Source of the DNA: a bacterium
Lineage (GTDB): Bacteria > Patescibacteriota > Microgenomatia > UBA1406 > GWC2-37-13
NCBI GenBank assembly: GCA_021789995.1
Contig: JAJYIQ010000001.1
Location: 372,001-436,000, forward strand
DNA: 64,000 nucleotides
Direction of reading: 5' to 3'
The notes under the pieces are model-generated. The model did no database searches. It was not told the origin of the DNA and saw nothing but the letters and a program-made list of their open reading frames with translations. Made by a program: the position numbers and the translations under genes. Positions 1-8,352 of the stretch are shown here, piece after piece (within the stretch, counting starts at the first letter, position 1; each line of letters begins with the position of its first letter).

Positions 1-109
1 TCTATATTGATAACGGTGGAATTTCCCACTACTTCCTCCAAAGTCTTCACTACAACCCGTTCAGTGCCGCAACGGATACATGGATTGCCGAATCTTTTGT
101 TCATAGGTA

Positions 110-433
110 TTAATAACTTCTTCTGCCTCGATGATAATTGTTATCTCTGTAATTATTTCTTGATCTGAAACCATTGTTTCTATTTTCTCTGGGTTTGGCG
201 ATATTGACAACGAGTGTTCTTCCTTCAACTTCTTTACCGGCCATTTCCAAGGCTTTTTGGGCATTGTCACTATTGGCAAACGTTACAAATCCAAAACCTT
301 TTGAACGGCCAGTATCCCGATCGGTGATGACAATCGCCTCCGTTATTTCTCCATAAGATGAGAATAATTCTTTGAGCGAATCGTTATTTATCGACCATGG
401 TAAACCGGCTACGAATATTTTATTTTTATCCAT
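110..433 (-). CDS. Single-RRM RNA-binding protein
   Basis: A 107-residue protein with one RNA recognition motif. RNP2 is IFVAGL at residues 6-11 and RNP1 is KGFGFVTF at 45-52, so the aromatic RNA-stacking positions are intact. The tail from about residue 82 is rich in Arg, Asn, Gly and Tyr, as in the glycine-rich RNA-binding proteins of cyanobacteria and plants, which bind single-stranded RNA and are often cold-induced. A GGGGTGAT Shine-Dalgarno-like stretch lies about 7 nt before the ATG, unusual in this window, where most isolated genes look leaderless. It lies 16 nt downstream of a second RRM gene and is probably co-transcribed with it. The RNA targets are unknown. Confidence 0.93.
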   Translation of the reverse strand: MDKNKIFVAGLPWSINNDSLKELFSSYGEITEAIVITDRDTGRSKGFGFVTFANSDNAQKALEMAGKEVEGRTLVVNIAKPRENRNNGFRSRNNYRDNNYHRGRRSY

Positions 434-449
434 TATTTATCACCCCATT

Positions 450-749
450 TCATTTTTTAAAATTATACCTTCTTTTATTACTTAGTCTTGAATGTTCCTG
501 ATCTAAAAAATGGGCTTCCATCACCACTATTTTGCTACCGGAGAATGTCGAGTTGTTTAATAAACTTATTGCTTTTATGGTCGAATCGTCTGTATCCATA
601 CGAATATAACCGTAACCGCTATTTTCCTGATTGTTGTTTGTTTTTATAATCTGAACGGATATTACATTTCCAGCTTTGGAAAAAATATCAATCAGTTGCT
701 GTTCGGTAGTTTGCTTAGGCAGTCTGCCGACGTATATTTTTTTCGCCAT
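450..749 (-). CDS. Single-RRM RNA-binding protein (second copy)
   Basis: A 99-residue RRM protein, divergent paralog of the following gene. RNP2 is IYVGRL at residues 5-10 and RNP1 is SGYGYIRM at 44-51. The C-terminus is basic (SNKRRYNFKK) but lacks the Gly/Arg tail. It is probably first in a two-gene unit, with the next RRM gene starting 16 nt beyond its stop. No Shine-Dalgarno sequence is visible; the ATG follows an AT-rich leader of roughly 100 nt. The role is inferred as RNA chaperone or post-transcriptional regulator; the sequence does not show the target. Confidence 0.92.
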   Translation of the reverse strand: MAKKIYVGRLPKQTTEQQLIDIFSKAGNVISVQIIKTNNNQENSGYGYIRMDTDDSTIKAISLLNNSTFSGSKIVVMEAHFLDQEHSRLSNKRRYNFKK

Positions 750-871
750 ATTTTAATTTACAATTTTTCTTCTTTTAGTATGAAGAGCTTATGAGTAGGG
801 GAAGAAAAATTTATTTATTTCTTAAGCTAGTCAACAAGTATTCGTACTATAAAAAATGTAATTATATTATA
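750..871 (-). promoter_or_regulatory. Promoter and long AT-rich leader of the RRM genes
   Basis: On the minus strand two overlapping TATAAT boxes lie at 861-866 and 866-871, which puts the transcription start near 855 and gives a leader of about 105 nt before the RRM gene at 749. The leader is very A/U-rich. That is the opposite of the leaderless arrangement elsewhere in the window and resembles the long 5' leaders of cold-shock RNA-binding protein genes. The promoter call rests on the -10 boxes only; no clear -35 was seen. Confidence 0.4.
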
Positions 872-913
872 CAGCATAATATTCGTTTAAAAGCACTAGA
901 TTAATTAACTTTG

Positions 914-1858
914 TTATAAAGACAGGAAGGTTTGTCTAACTGCCGTAAGAGTTGATGACTGGTAAATAGATACCGGAATTATTCTGTTATTCAGTCTCTT
1001 TAATTTATTTATTGCATTAGTAATCTCTATTTGACTTACAAGGTCTGTTTTAGTCAAAAGAATAACGGATTCTTTCGTGAGTATATTTTTGTTATATTTT
1101 AATATCTCGCCGATTACCGATTCATAGTCTTTCACGACATTCTTAGAATCGACCGAAATACAAATTAAAAGTAATCCGACTTTTTCAATATGTTTTAAAA
1201 ATTTTATTCCTAACCCTTTACCCATTGATGCTCCCTCTATAAGTCCGGGGATATCGGCCAGTATTTTTCCTCCGCACGAACCTAGATTCGGTTCGAGTGT
1301 CGTGAAAGGATAATCAGCCGTCTTGACATTAGCGTTTGTCAGCATATTTAAAAGACTGCTTTTTCCCGCATTGGGAAGACCGATTAAACCGACATCAGCA
1401 ATAATTCTAATAACGAGATTTATTACTTTTTTTTCGCCTTTTTGTCCCGGAGTCGCTTTAAAGGGAGTTTGATTAGTTGAAGTTTTAAGACTATTATTTC
1501 CGAGACCGCCGCGACCTCCATAACAAACCAGTAGATACGAGTCTTTATTTATCAAAGTCGTTTCAGCGTTATTTTTAGTATCGATAATTGTCGTATTTTG
1601 AGGAATCTGAAGATAGAGATCTTTTCCGTTTGCACCGATTCTTCTGTTTGAGCCTCCTGGCTGCCCATTGCCTGCCTTAAAAGCATCAATCTCAGTAAAT
1701 TTTTTTAGGTCCCGGAAATTGGAATTAATGATAAAATACAAATTTCCCCCGTGTCCGCCATTGCCACCGCAAGGCCCCTTCTTATTAGCAAAAAAGGCGA
1801 CTTTACCGTCACCACCATCGCCGCCTTCGATAGTAATTAAAGCCTCATCGGTAAACAT
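914..1858 (-). CDS. obg: Obg/CgtA ribosome-assembly GTPase
   Basis: A 314-residue GTPase of the Obg family, which binds the large ribosomal subunit late in assembly. Residues 1-155 form the glycine-rich Obg fold (GGDGGDG, GGNGGHGGN, YGGRGGLGN). The G domain follows with G1 GLPNAGKSS at 160-168, switch II DIPGLIEGA at 202-210 and G4 TKTD at 269-272. It ends right after the G domain, so the C-terminal OCT extension of many homologs is absent, which is common in small genomes. It lies 7 nt downstream of the DEAD-box helicase gene, consistent with a joint ribosome/RNA-metabolism operon. No Shine-Dalgarno sequence is seen. Confidence 0.96.
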   Translation of the reverse strand: MFTDEALITIEGGDGGDGKVAFFANKKGPCGGNGGHGGNLYFIINSNFRDLKKFTEIDAFKAGNGQPGGSNRRIGANGKDLYLQIPQNTTIIDTKNNAETTLINKDSYLLVCYGGRGGLGNNSLKTSTNQTPFKATPGQKGEKKVINLVIRIIADVGLIGLPNAGKSSLLNMLTNANVKTADYPFTTLEPNLGSCGGKILADIPGLIEGASMGKGLGIKFLKHIEKVGLLLICISVDSKNVVKDYESVIGEILKYNKNILTKESVILLTKTDLVSQIEITNAINKLKRLNNRIIPVSIYQSSTLTAVRQTFLSL

Positions 1859-1865
1859 AATATAA

Positions 1866-3068
1866 TTAAATAAAAGTCAGAGCGATACCTTCTTTATCTG
1901 CCCTGCCTGTTCGTCCGACCCGATGGATATATACTTCATATGATTCGGGAGGATCGTAGTTTATGACGTGGGTCACGTCATCGATATCCAATCCGCGGGA
2001 AGCGACATCGGTTGCCAACAGTATTTGCAGTTGGTTCTGCTTGAACTTATCCAAAATCCGTAAGCGGCGGGATTGTTTCTTATTGCCATGAATGGCATCG
2101 GCACTGAATCCTCGTTCCACCAGTTCCTCTGTCAGTTTTTGAATTCCCCACTTGGTCCGGCCGAAGATAAGGACTTTGGCGAATTCTTTTTTAATGAGCA
2201 AGTCGTGCAGTTTTTCGATTTTTTTCTCCTTGTCTCCGACACGAATAACCTCATGTTTGATATTTCTCAGCATATCCTGTTTTTTGACGGAGACAGTGAC
2301 GGCATTCCTGACAAAATTATGTAAAATATCTTTCACCTTGGAATCGACAGTAGCGGAGAAAAAAAGTGATTGCCTGTCTTCCGATAAAAGTGATATAAAA
2401 TAGCGAATGGGGGCAAGGAAACCGATATCAACCATCTGGTCGACTTCATCAAGAACAATCGTCCTAAAGGAGGCCATATTTAATGCCCTTTGGTTTATAA
2501 GGTCCCTGATTCTTCCCGGTGTACCGATGACGAAATGCGGCCGTCGGCCTAATTCGTATTTTTGCTGACGGATACTGACACCGCCAATTGCCAGCGAACA
2601 AAACACGTTTATACCGCGGGCGAATACACCAAACTCGCTTTTTATCTGCACCGCCAGTTCGCGCGTAGGAGTAATTATCAACACTTTTTTATTACCGTGC
2701 AAGGCGGCGTCATTTATAAGCGGAATTAAAAACGCCGCCGTTTTCCCTGTGCCGGTATTGGCGATGCCGATAACGTCGCGTCCCTGCAATATCAGAGGAA
2801 TAACCTGATCTTGGATGGGGGTGGGGATGGTATAACCGCGCTGCCGGATATTCCTTTTCAGGATATCACTGATGGCTAAGCTGCCAAATGAATTGATGGC
2901 TACATAAGGCTTATCCTCCGTTTGAGGCACAATTTCATTTTTGATGAGATTTGACGGGTCAAAGGTCTTGATTACCCGGTTGCGGGGACGAAAATTTTTC
3001 CGGAAACGGTTATTGCCAAAACGGCCATGACCACCAAAATGATTATGATTACGGTTACTTTGATACAT
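1866..3068 (-). CDS. DEAD-box ATP-dependent RNA helicase
   Basis: A 400-residue helicase with all core motifs in order: Q-motif region TPIQDQ, motif I ANTGTGKTA, Ia PTRELA, Ib TPGRI, motif II with DEVD in place of DEAD, motif III SAT, and motif VI HRVGRTGR. The N-terminus (about 35 residues) is rich in Asn, Arg and Gly and probably binds RNA. The protein stops just after motif VI (GIALTFI), so it has no C-terminal extension. It unwinds RNA duplexes, probably during ribosome assembly or mRNA turnover, and is likely co-transcribed with obg downstream. Confidence 0.95.
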   Translation of the reverse strand: MYQSNRNHNHFGGHGRFGNNRFRKNFRPRNRVIKTFDPSNLIKNEIVPQTEDKPYVAINSFGSLAISDILKRNIRQRGYTIPTPIQDQVIPLILQGRDVIGIANTGTGKTAAFLIPLINDAALHGNKKVLIITPTRELAVQIKSEFGVFARGINVFCSLAIGGVSIRQQKYELGRRPHFVIGTPGRIRDLINQRALNMASFRTIVLDEVDQMVDIGFLAPIRYFISLLSEDRQSLFFSATVDSKVKDILHNFVRNAVTVSVKKQDMLRNIKHEVIRVGDKEKKIEKLHDLLIKKEFAKVLIFGRTKWGIQKLTEELVERGFSADAIHGNKKQSRRLRILDKFKQNQLQILLATDVASRGLDIDDVTHVINYDPPESYEVYIHRVGRTGRADKEGIALTFI

Positions 3069-3156
3069 TGAAATAAAAAAAACTTAATAATTAAGGAGTT
3101 CAAATAGTGAATATACTTGCGAAGTAAAACAATATCTCAACTCTGACAATATTATA
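3069..3156 (-). promoter_or_regulatory. Promoter and leader of the helicase-obg unit
   Basis: Minus-strand TATAAT at 3151-3156 predicts a start near 3144 and a leader of about 75 nt. Inside it a small self-complementary stretch (3083-3095, 5-bp arms) is followed on the minus strand by eight T at 3075-3082. That resembles a weak attenuator or simply an AT-rich leader. A structured leader would fit a cold-regulated helicase, but the hairpin is too weak to be sure. Confidence 0.35.
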
Positions 3157-3287
3157 CCATATTTAGAGTCTGTTTCCACCCGACTTTAAGCACGGAAATT
3201 ATCTCCCAGATATCCGGAATTAATATAAATAATACTAAACTTCTCAATATTAAATATGAAGTTAATTTGGAGGATAAAAATTATAAT

Positions 3288-3322
3288 AAAAAGTTCAACA
3301 CAGTCAACGAGCCTGGATTTAG
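3288..3322. repeat. Short dispersed repeat, copy A
   Basis: AAAAAGTTC followed by AACACAGTCAACGAGCCTGG. It shares its layout with copies at 3746, 17205 and, more weakly, 4309. It lies just beyond the 3' end of the small hypothetical gene 3354-3698, while the 3746 copy lies just beyond the gene's other end, so the two copies bracket it. Function unknown. Confidence 0.35.
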
Positions 3323-3353
3323 GTGAATATAACAATCTAGAAAGCAGATTAAC

Positions 3354-3698
3354 TCACATTCTTTCAACCCCCTGATTTTTCGCTCTTAATTCATTAATTA
3401 ATTTTGATCTTTCTTTACCAAAACCTTTTTGCAACTCTGATCCCATAGTGTCCCACGCATCTATTATTGTTTCAATTAAAGGGAAATATAATTCTTTTCC
3501 AGAAGCATTCATTTTTTGACCATAAGTTTTTTCAAGCATCTCTTCAGCAATGTCTCTAGATACATCGGAACCCATTATTAATGCATCGAAAATGTGGCTC
3601 GCTGTTGTTTGTCTATCTAAAGGTTTCCCTTTTTGCATCCCTTTTTCCTGATACATCATAGTTTTAAATCTAATAACCAGTGACGGTTGCTGAACCAT
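3354..3698 (-). CDS. Hypothetical protein, 114 aa
   Basis: A charged, probably alpha-helical cytoplasmic protein of 114 residues with no signal peptide, membrane segment or motif I recognise. A TATCAT box ends 8 nt before the ATG on the minus strand, matching the leaderless layout of neighbouring genes and supporting expression. It is AT-rich compared with the core genes around it and is flanked by two copies of a short dispersed repeat, which suggests an acquired cassette. I cannot assign a function. Confidence 0.6.
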   Translation of the reverse strand: MVQQPSLVIRFKTMMYQEKGMQKGKPLDRQTTASHIFDALIMGSDVSRDIAEEMLEKTYGQKMNASGKELYFPLIETIIDAWDTMGSELQKGFGKERSKLINELRAKNQGVERM

Positions 3699-3745
3699 AT
3701 TTCAATATGATAGTTAATAAGTTGTTTATTATCAACTCTCTTTGT

Positions 3746-3784
3746 AAAAAGTTCCAACAGCGTCCACCAGCCCGGACACGACTG
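3746..3784. repeat. Short dispersed repeat, copy B
   Basis: AAAAAGTTCC, then AACAGCGTCCACCAGCCCGG. It is the best-preserved copy of the degenerate element also seen at 3288, 4309 and 17205. It sits between the divergent hypothetical genes 3354-3698 and 3900-4280. Confidence 0.4.
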
Positions 3785-3899
3785 GATTCGAAACCTTGCA
3801 ATGTGTTTATTATTGAAATTAAGGACTGATTAAATCTTCTTAATGATTTCTATTAGCATCCATCATGAATAGATTTATTTTAAGTGCTATACTGAAAAA

Positions 3900-4280
3900 G
3901 TGGGTAAAAGAACTATATTACCTGTTATTTTTTTATTTCTTGTTGGGCTTACGCTCTTCTACGTTGTATACAGTAATTTACCAAATTCCACAATTAACAA
4001 AGGAACTAAGCTAACAGGCATTATATCGACAACTAATAATCAATGTATTGCTGATGGTGTATGCAGCATTAAAGTCGATGATAAATGGATAGTTGCAGAG
4101 ATTGGTGGATTAAGACCTCAGAATTCGAAGCCGGAAGTCGTTGGTCGATTAATAGGAATTTCTTTTGCTGGCGATACTCAGAAATATGTTGGAAAGAAAG
4201 TTGAAGTTTATGCTAAATCATTAGGTAATAATACATTTACAATTTATGGTAGCAAAGCTTTCTATATTAAAGTTTTTTAA
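3900..4280 (+). CDS. Membrane-anchored extracytoplasmic protein, unknown function
   Basis: A 126-residue protein starting at GTG. Residues about 5-25 form one hydrophobic helix (a signal anchor or uncleaved signal). The remaining 100 residues are polar and beta-rich, with a Cys pair (C48, C56) that could form a disulfide and a region resembling a small OB- or SH3-like barrel (GRLIGISFAGDTQKYVGKKV). TATACT at 3888-3893 ends 6 nt before the GTG, exactly the leaderless spacing, so GTG is taken as the start. The fold suggestion is inference; I do not recognise the family. Confidence 0.65.
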   Translation: MGKRTILPVIFLFLVGLTLFYVVYSNLPNSTINKGTKLTGIISTTNNQCIADGVCSIKVDDKWIVAEIGGLRPQNSKPEVVGRLIGISFAGDTQKYVGKKVEVYAKSLGNNTFTIYGSKAFYIKVF

Positions 4281-4308
4281 GCAGTAATTCGATATTCACA
4301 AATATAAT

Positions 4309-4336
4309 AAGCTCTAACATATTTAACCAGTTCGGA
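4309..4336. repeat. Short dispersed repeat, weak copy
   Basis: Downstream of 3900-4280, AAGCTCTAACATATTTAACCA followed by GTTCGGAC follows the same order of blocks as the copies at 3746 and 17205 but is more diverged. Membership is tentative. Confidence 0.25.
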
Positions 4337-4409
4337 CATATCAATTAAAGCTTTCTGATAAGCCTATATTTGAGATAGGATCAGACACTACAATTTTTTT
4401 TGGCGCTAT

Positions 4410-5192
4410 TTACTTAGAATTTTTTCTGTCAGATTCCTTTTTTATTGATATGTTGAAGACAAATAATATTATTAATGCTGTTAATACGACGCTTGTCCTT
4501 CCTGTTCCGAATCCGATACCGCCAAGATCTTTAGTTCTTCCAAACCAATCGGCGAAAGAAGCGCCAAGCGGTCTTGTAACAATATAAGAAGCCCAAAAGG
4601 TCAAAACTTCATATTTATGGGTTAACCCGTAAATAAGTAACGGAATTATAAACAAAACAATAAATATAATGCCTGAATCCAAATATCCTAAATTAAATGT
4701 AATGGCAGTCATATCTCCGGCCGCCGTTCCTAAAGCAAACGTAGCAATGACAGCCGCCCAATAAAAAAGTTCTCTTCGAGGAGTCGTAATGCTATGGATT
4801 GACAGAGTCTTTTCAACTTTATACCAGGTTATAAATATTATTGTAAGAATAATTATAAAACCGACTGTAGAAATTAAATAAGGAACTCCCAATACAATAT
4901 GAATAACGTCGGCTGTCATCGTGCCAAAAATGGCGACCATAGTGACAGCTAGCCAGTAAATCCAAGGGATATATTTTCTAGCCCGAATCTGAAGAATAAT
5001 GGTGATTGTAAAACCAATAGCGCCGAATATTACAGCGATCACAGGGTTAATGGTATGTACCAGATAATCAGAGGTAGATTCTCCCAGGGCAGTTGTTAAT
5101 AGTTTAATTATCCAGAAGATAACTGTAATTTGAGGAACCTTCCTTAGTATTTTCGCCACGAGAACTTTATTAATAAAACTTTTTATTTTCAT
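4410..5192 (-). CDS. COG4705-like multi-pass membrane protein
   Basis: About 260 residues with roughly eight membrane helices. It resembles the uncharacterised membrane protein family COG4705. The striking feature is a fourfold internal repeat built on [AIP]-[LF]-G-x-x-x-x-D: ALGESTSD, IFGTMTAD, ALGTAAGD and PLGASFAD, each at the start of a pair of helices. The regularly placed Asp residues inside membrane helices suggest an ion-translocating channel or transporter. I chose the ATG at 5192; a GTG six codons upstream (5210) is also open. Substrate unknown. Confidence 0.75.
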   Translation of the reverse strand: MKIKSFINKVLVAKILRKVPQITVIFWIIKLLTTALGESTSDYLVHTINPVIAVIFGAIGFTITIILQIRARKYIPWIYWLAVTMVAIFGTMTADVIHIVLGVPYLISTVGFIIILTIIFITWYKVEKTLSIHSITTPRRELFYWAAVIATFALGTAAGDMTAITFNLGYLDSGIIFIVLFIIPLLIYGLTHKYEVLTFWASYIVTRPLGASFADWFGRTKDLGGIGFGTGRTSVVLTALIILFVFNISIKKESDRKNSK

Positions 5193-5219
5193 ATTAGACA
5201 AATATTTCACTAAGATTCT

Positions 5220-5465
5220 CTATAAGAATATAAGTATACAAAAAATGTGGAAAACTACACTGAAAGATTGCTTTTCCGTTTTTTTGTTTAATTCCGACAC
5301 ATCTCTTTTCAAAACATGCAGTATCCATATCCCCCGACTCATCCCGCTCATCCATAAGTTCACTACCTTATATGCCGTTCTCCATGCGGTATTATACGTC
5401 ACGTCTAACCCTCTTTGTATCTGTTTCGCTGATATTCCGGATTTACTCTGAATCATGGAATACAT
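5220..5465 (-). pseudogene. IS1595-family transposase remnant
   Basis: The first 35 residues of this minus-strand frame (SKSGISAKQIQRGLDVTYNT, then AWR) match the conserved helix-turn-helix segment of IS1595/ISXO2-type transposases, which recognises transposon ends. The frame then degenerates and stops after 81 residues. There is no DDE catalytic domain and no terminal inverted repeat that I can see, so it is a dead fragment in the AT-rich accessory patch. Confidence 0.6.
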
Positions 5466-5603
5466 TATGCAGAAAATACCATTCGGTTAGCGGAGATTTT
5501 TATTTCCTCCAAATATTTTTCTTCCGTAGAGATACGTGTTTTTAAGGGATATATACCCATTTATAATGTTGTTAATGTCATGTAAAAAATATAAAATTAT
5601 CAA

Positions 5604-6881
5604 ATGGAATCTGATCAGTTCATTGTCGATGAAAGCCCGGAAATTTGCGTTGGGGAAGAAATAAACTGGGGAAATAAAATAATGGCTGCTTTCCCGGCTT
5701 TAAAAAGCCGCAACTACCAGCTGTATTTTGCCGGCCAATTAATCTCCCTTACCGGCACCTGGCTCCAGATCGTCGCCGAAGGCTGGTTGGTTTTCACGCT
5801 TACCAATTCTGCCTTTTTCGTCGGCCTGGATGCGGCGATGGCGACACTGCCGACTTTGCTTTTTTCCCTTTTTGGCGGCGTTATCGTCGACCGTTACCCG
5901 AAAAAAAAGATTCTCTTTTTTACCCAGTCGAGCGCAATGGTGTTAGCATTGATTTTGGGAATGCTGACGGTATTAAAAATCGTCAATGTCTGGGAAGTGA
6001 TCACTTTGTCGTTTCTTTTGGGGATGGTCAATGCCGTTGATTCGCCGGCCCGCCAGGCATATGTTGTCGAATTGGTAGAAGATAAAAGCACTTTGTCTTC
6101 TGCTATCGCCTTGAATTCCGGTATGTTCAATGCCGCCCGCGTCATTGGACCAACTATTGCCGGAATATTGATTGCCATCACCGGCACCGGCATGGCATTT
6201 ATTCTTAATGGCATAAGCTACATCGCTGTAATTATTGCCCTGGTTTTTATCAATACCGCGGAAACCATTATGCAACACGACCTCAATCCTTTACAGGCAA
6301 TTAAAGAGGGTGTTGTCTATACACTAAATCATCCGACAATCCGCCTTTTACTGATATTGTCGGGAATCGTTTCCATTTTTGGCTGGTCATATTCGACTCT
6401 GATGCCGGTCATCGCCACTCAAATTTTTCATTTCGGCGCCACCGGCTTAGGTTACTTGTATGCTGCCGGCGGTTTCGGTGCTCTGTTGGGCACTTTTTTG
6501 ATTTCGGCATTTTCGCACAAAATCAGGCCAAGCATTTATATCGTTGGCGGAAATTTCTTATTCATTATCGGACTTTTATTATTCACTTTTACTTCCCATC
6601 CGATCTTAGCCGCGATCACACTTTTCTTTACCGGTCTCGGCCTGGTATCGCAATTTTCCATGACTAATAGCACCATCCAGCATTCGGTGGAAGACAAGAT
6701 GCGTGGTCGGGTAATGAGCTTATACACTCTGGTTTTCATCGGCTTCGGACCGTTTGGAAATCTGGAAATTGGTTATATGGCCGAGCATTTCGGTACCGAA
6801 TTCGCCATCCGTCTGAACGTCATTGTCGTTTTAGTCTTTGCTATCTACTTATGGTTTAACCGAAAAAAAATCCATTCCTGA
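5604..6881 (+). CDS. MFS exporter, MFS_3/EntS type
   Basis: A 425-residue major facilitator with about 12 membrane helices. Recognisable features are RNYQLYFAGQLISLTGTWLQ in helix 1, typical of the MFS_3 (enterobactin exporter-like) group, GGVIVDRYPKK (the A-loop between helices 2 and 3), and DSPARQAYVVELV. These proteins efflux drugs, siderophores or other small molecules using proton motive force. The first 28 residues are acidic and not conserved; M28 is an alternative start. A TATAAA box ends 8 nt before the chosen ATG. The next gene follows after 34 nt with its own promoter. Confidence 0.9.
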   Translation: MESDQFIVDESPEICVGEEINWGNKIMAAFPALKSRNYQLYFAGQLISLTGTWLQIVAEGWLVFTLTNSAFFVGLDAAMATLPTLLFSLFGGVIVDRYPKKKILFFTQSSAMVLALILGMLTVLKIVNVWEVITLSFLLGMVNAVDSPARQAYVVELVEDKSTLSSAIALNSGMFNAARVIGPTIAGILIAITGTGMAFILNGISYIAVIIALVFINTAETIMQHDLNPLQAIKEGVVYTLNHPTIRLLLILSGIVSIFGWSYSTLMPVIATQIFHFGATGLGYLYAAGGFGALLGTFLISAFSHKIRPSIYIVGGNFLFIIGLLLFTFTSHPILAAITLFFTGLGLVSQFSMTNSTIQHSVEDKMRGRVMSLYTLVFIGFGPFGNLEIGYMAEHFGTEFAIRLNVIVVLVFAIYLWFNRKKIHS

Positions 6882-6915
6882 TGACAACTGTTAAACAATA
6901 TGATATACTGATCCA

Positions 6916-7560
6916 ATGCCGAAAAAAAGAAAAATCATTGAACAACCGGAACCGGTAGAAAATGAGGCCTTAAAGAAAAAACTTCCCCGACGGCAGTTAT
7001 TGATTGGAATCGTTGTCGTCCTCATTCTTGCCTTAGCTTATCTTTTTAAAGGTTTATTGATTGCCGCTGTCGTCAATGGCCGACCGATTTACCGCCCAGC
7101 AGTCATTTCCGAACTGGAAAAACAGAATGGCAAACAAGCACTGGACAATCTGATTACACAGGATTTAATTGTCCAGGAAGCGGCCAGAAAAAATATTACC
7201 GTCAGTCAAAAGGAAATCAATAACCAATTGAAAACGATCGAAAAAAATATTAGCAGCCAGGGTCTGACTCTCGACCAGGCGCTGCAGCAGCAGGGAATGA
7301 CCAAAAGCGATCTGACTTTCCAGATAAAATTGCAGCTTATGCTGCAAAAACTGGTCGGTGACAACGTCACCGTCACCGATAAAGAGATTGAAGATTATAT
7401 TGCCGCTAATAAAGATCAGTTACCGGCTGCCGCCAGTCCGGAAGCGCAAAAGGAACAGGTATCCCAACAGCTTAAAAACCAAAAGGAGCAACAGGCAATA
7501 CAGAATTATATCACCAAACTTCACAGTGATGCCAAAATCACCTACTTCGTCAACTATTAA
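6916..7560 (+). CDS. SurA-N-like membrane-anchored chaperone
   Basis: 214 residues: a basic N-terminus, one membrane helix at about 28-50, then a helical SurA N-terminal-type domain (VNGRPIYRPAVISELEKQNG, a variant of the canonical start of this domain). The parvulin PPIase domain is absent; the chain ends in a helical tail. By analogy with SurA/PrsA it should hold unfolded polypeptides outside the membrane, without isomerase activity. TATACT at 6904-6909 ends 6 nt before ATG, which predicts a leaderless mRNA. It converges with the next gene, with stops 3 nt apart. Confidence 0.85.
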   Translation: MPKKRKIIEQPEPVENEALKKKLPRRQLLIGIVVVLILALAYLFKGLLIAAVVNGRPIYRPAVISELEKQNGKQALDNLITQDLIVQEAARKNITVSQKEINNQLKTIEKNISSQGLTLDQALQQQGMTKSDLTFQIKLQLMLQKLVGDNVTVTDKEIEDYIAANKDQLPAAASPEAQKEQVSQQLKNQKEQQAIQNYITKLHSDAKITYFVNY

Positions 7561-7563
7561 TTA

Positions 7564-8352
7564 TCAGGAGAGGTCTTTGTTCCAATAGTCAATTATTTTT
7601 TGTCTTCTTTCCGCCAGTGACAGATTGCTGTCGATTCCCGGACCGTTAACACAGCCGCCTTCGCAAAATAAAATATCCAGTAGTCTGACGTTTTTGTTCG
7701 CTTCGAAATTTTTGACTGCCTCCTCACAATTTTTCCAACCGGAAACAACCTGGATCTGGTCGTCCGACAATAATTCTCTCACCCGGCTGCTTTGGGCCAA
7801 ACCGCCGGAAATCGGGTACAGCCGCGTTTCTGCGCCGGCGATATCAAATACCGAAACACCGTCGTTATGATCGTCGTAAATATTAAGCCGCTTAAAAACT
7901 TCGTCCATTTCCTTATATGTCAAAACCAAAATCTGCAAATCCGGATGATCCTGCGACGACTCCAGTTTCTTGACGACGCATGGTCCGATAAATACCGGCC
8001 GGTATCCGGGCCATTTCTCCCGGACGATTTTTGCCGTCTGGACCATCGGCGATTCGGCGGCATATGCCAGATATTTTTCCATCGCCGGATATTTTGTCCG
8101 GATAAAACGGACGAAGCTGGCGCAGGGACTGGTAATAAACCGTTTTTGAGGATTATCCTTAAGGGCGGCAATAACCGCTTCATTGGTCTTTATCGCCCCG
8201 GCGGCCACTTCGGCGACATAGGTAAAACCGGCCCGTTTTAATTTACCGACGATGTCAGGATAACGGTAAGCGATCGGAAATGAAGGCGCAAGCATCGCCG
8301 CTAATTTTTCTTTTTTGGAAAGAAGCTCAAACAGTTCGTCGGTTTCTTTCAT
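7564..8352 (-). CDS. [FeFe]-hydrogenase H-domain-like iron-sulfur protein
   Basis: A 262-residue protein matching the catalytic (H) domain of iron-only hydrogenases without ferredoxin domains. The three H-cluster motifs are visible: L1 TSPCASF (74-80), L2 GPCVVKKLE (123-131) and L3 FCEGGCVNGPG (229-239). Cys77, Cys125, Cys230 and Cys234 match the four cluster ligands. The first Cys of TSCC, the proton-relay residue, is replaced by Pro76. The N-terminal APSFP and GF-x-x-V-x-E-V-A-x-GA segments resemble the sensory H-domain proteins of Clostridia. It is probably an iron-sulfur protein for sensing or electron transfer and not a hydrogenase. It overlaps its upstream membrane-protein gene by 26 nt, so the two form an operon. 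Confidence 0.85.
   Translation of the reverse strand: MKETDELFELLSKKEKLAAMLAPSFPIAYRYPDIVGKLKRAGFTYVAEVAAGAIKTNEAVIAALKDNPQKRFITSPCASFVRFIRTKYPAMEKYLAYAAESPMVQTAKIVREKWPGYRPVFIGPCVVKKLESSQDHPDLQILVLTYKEMDEVFKRLNIYDDHNDGVSVFDIAGAETRLYPISGGLAQSSRVRELLSDDQIQVVSGWKNCEEAVKNFEANKNVRLLDILFCEGGCVNGPGIDSNLSLAERRQKIIDYWNKDLS

Noticed and set aside
61-279. Second open frame over the 3' part of the first RRM gene
   Set aside because: It runs in another frame of the same strand, is Ile/Glu-biased, has no promoter or motif, and overlaps a clear RRM protein.
3288-4336. Integron attC sites at the dispersed repeats
   Set aside because: No GTTRRRY/RYYYAAC core pairs and no integrase in the window; kept only as a dispersed repeat.
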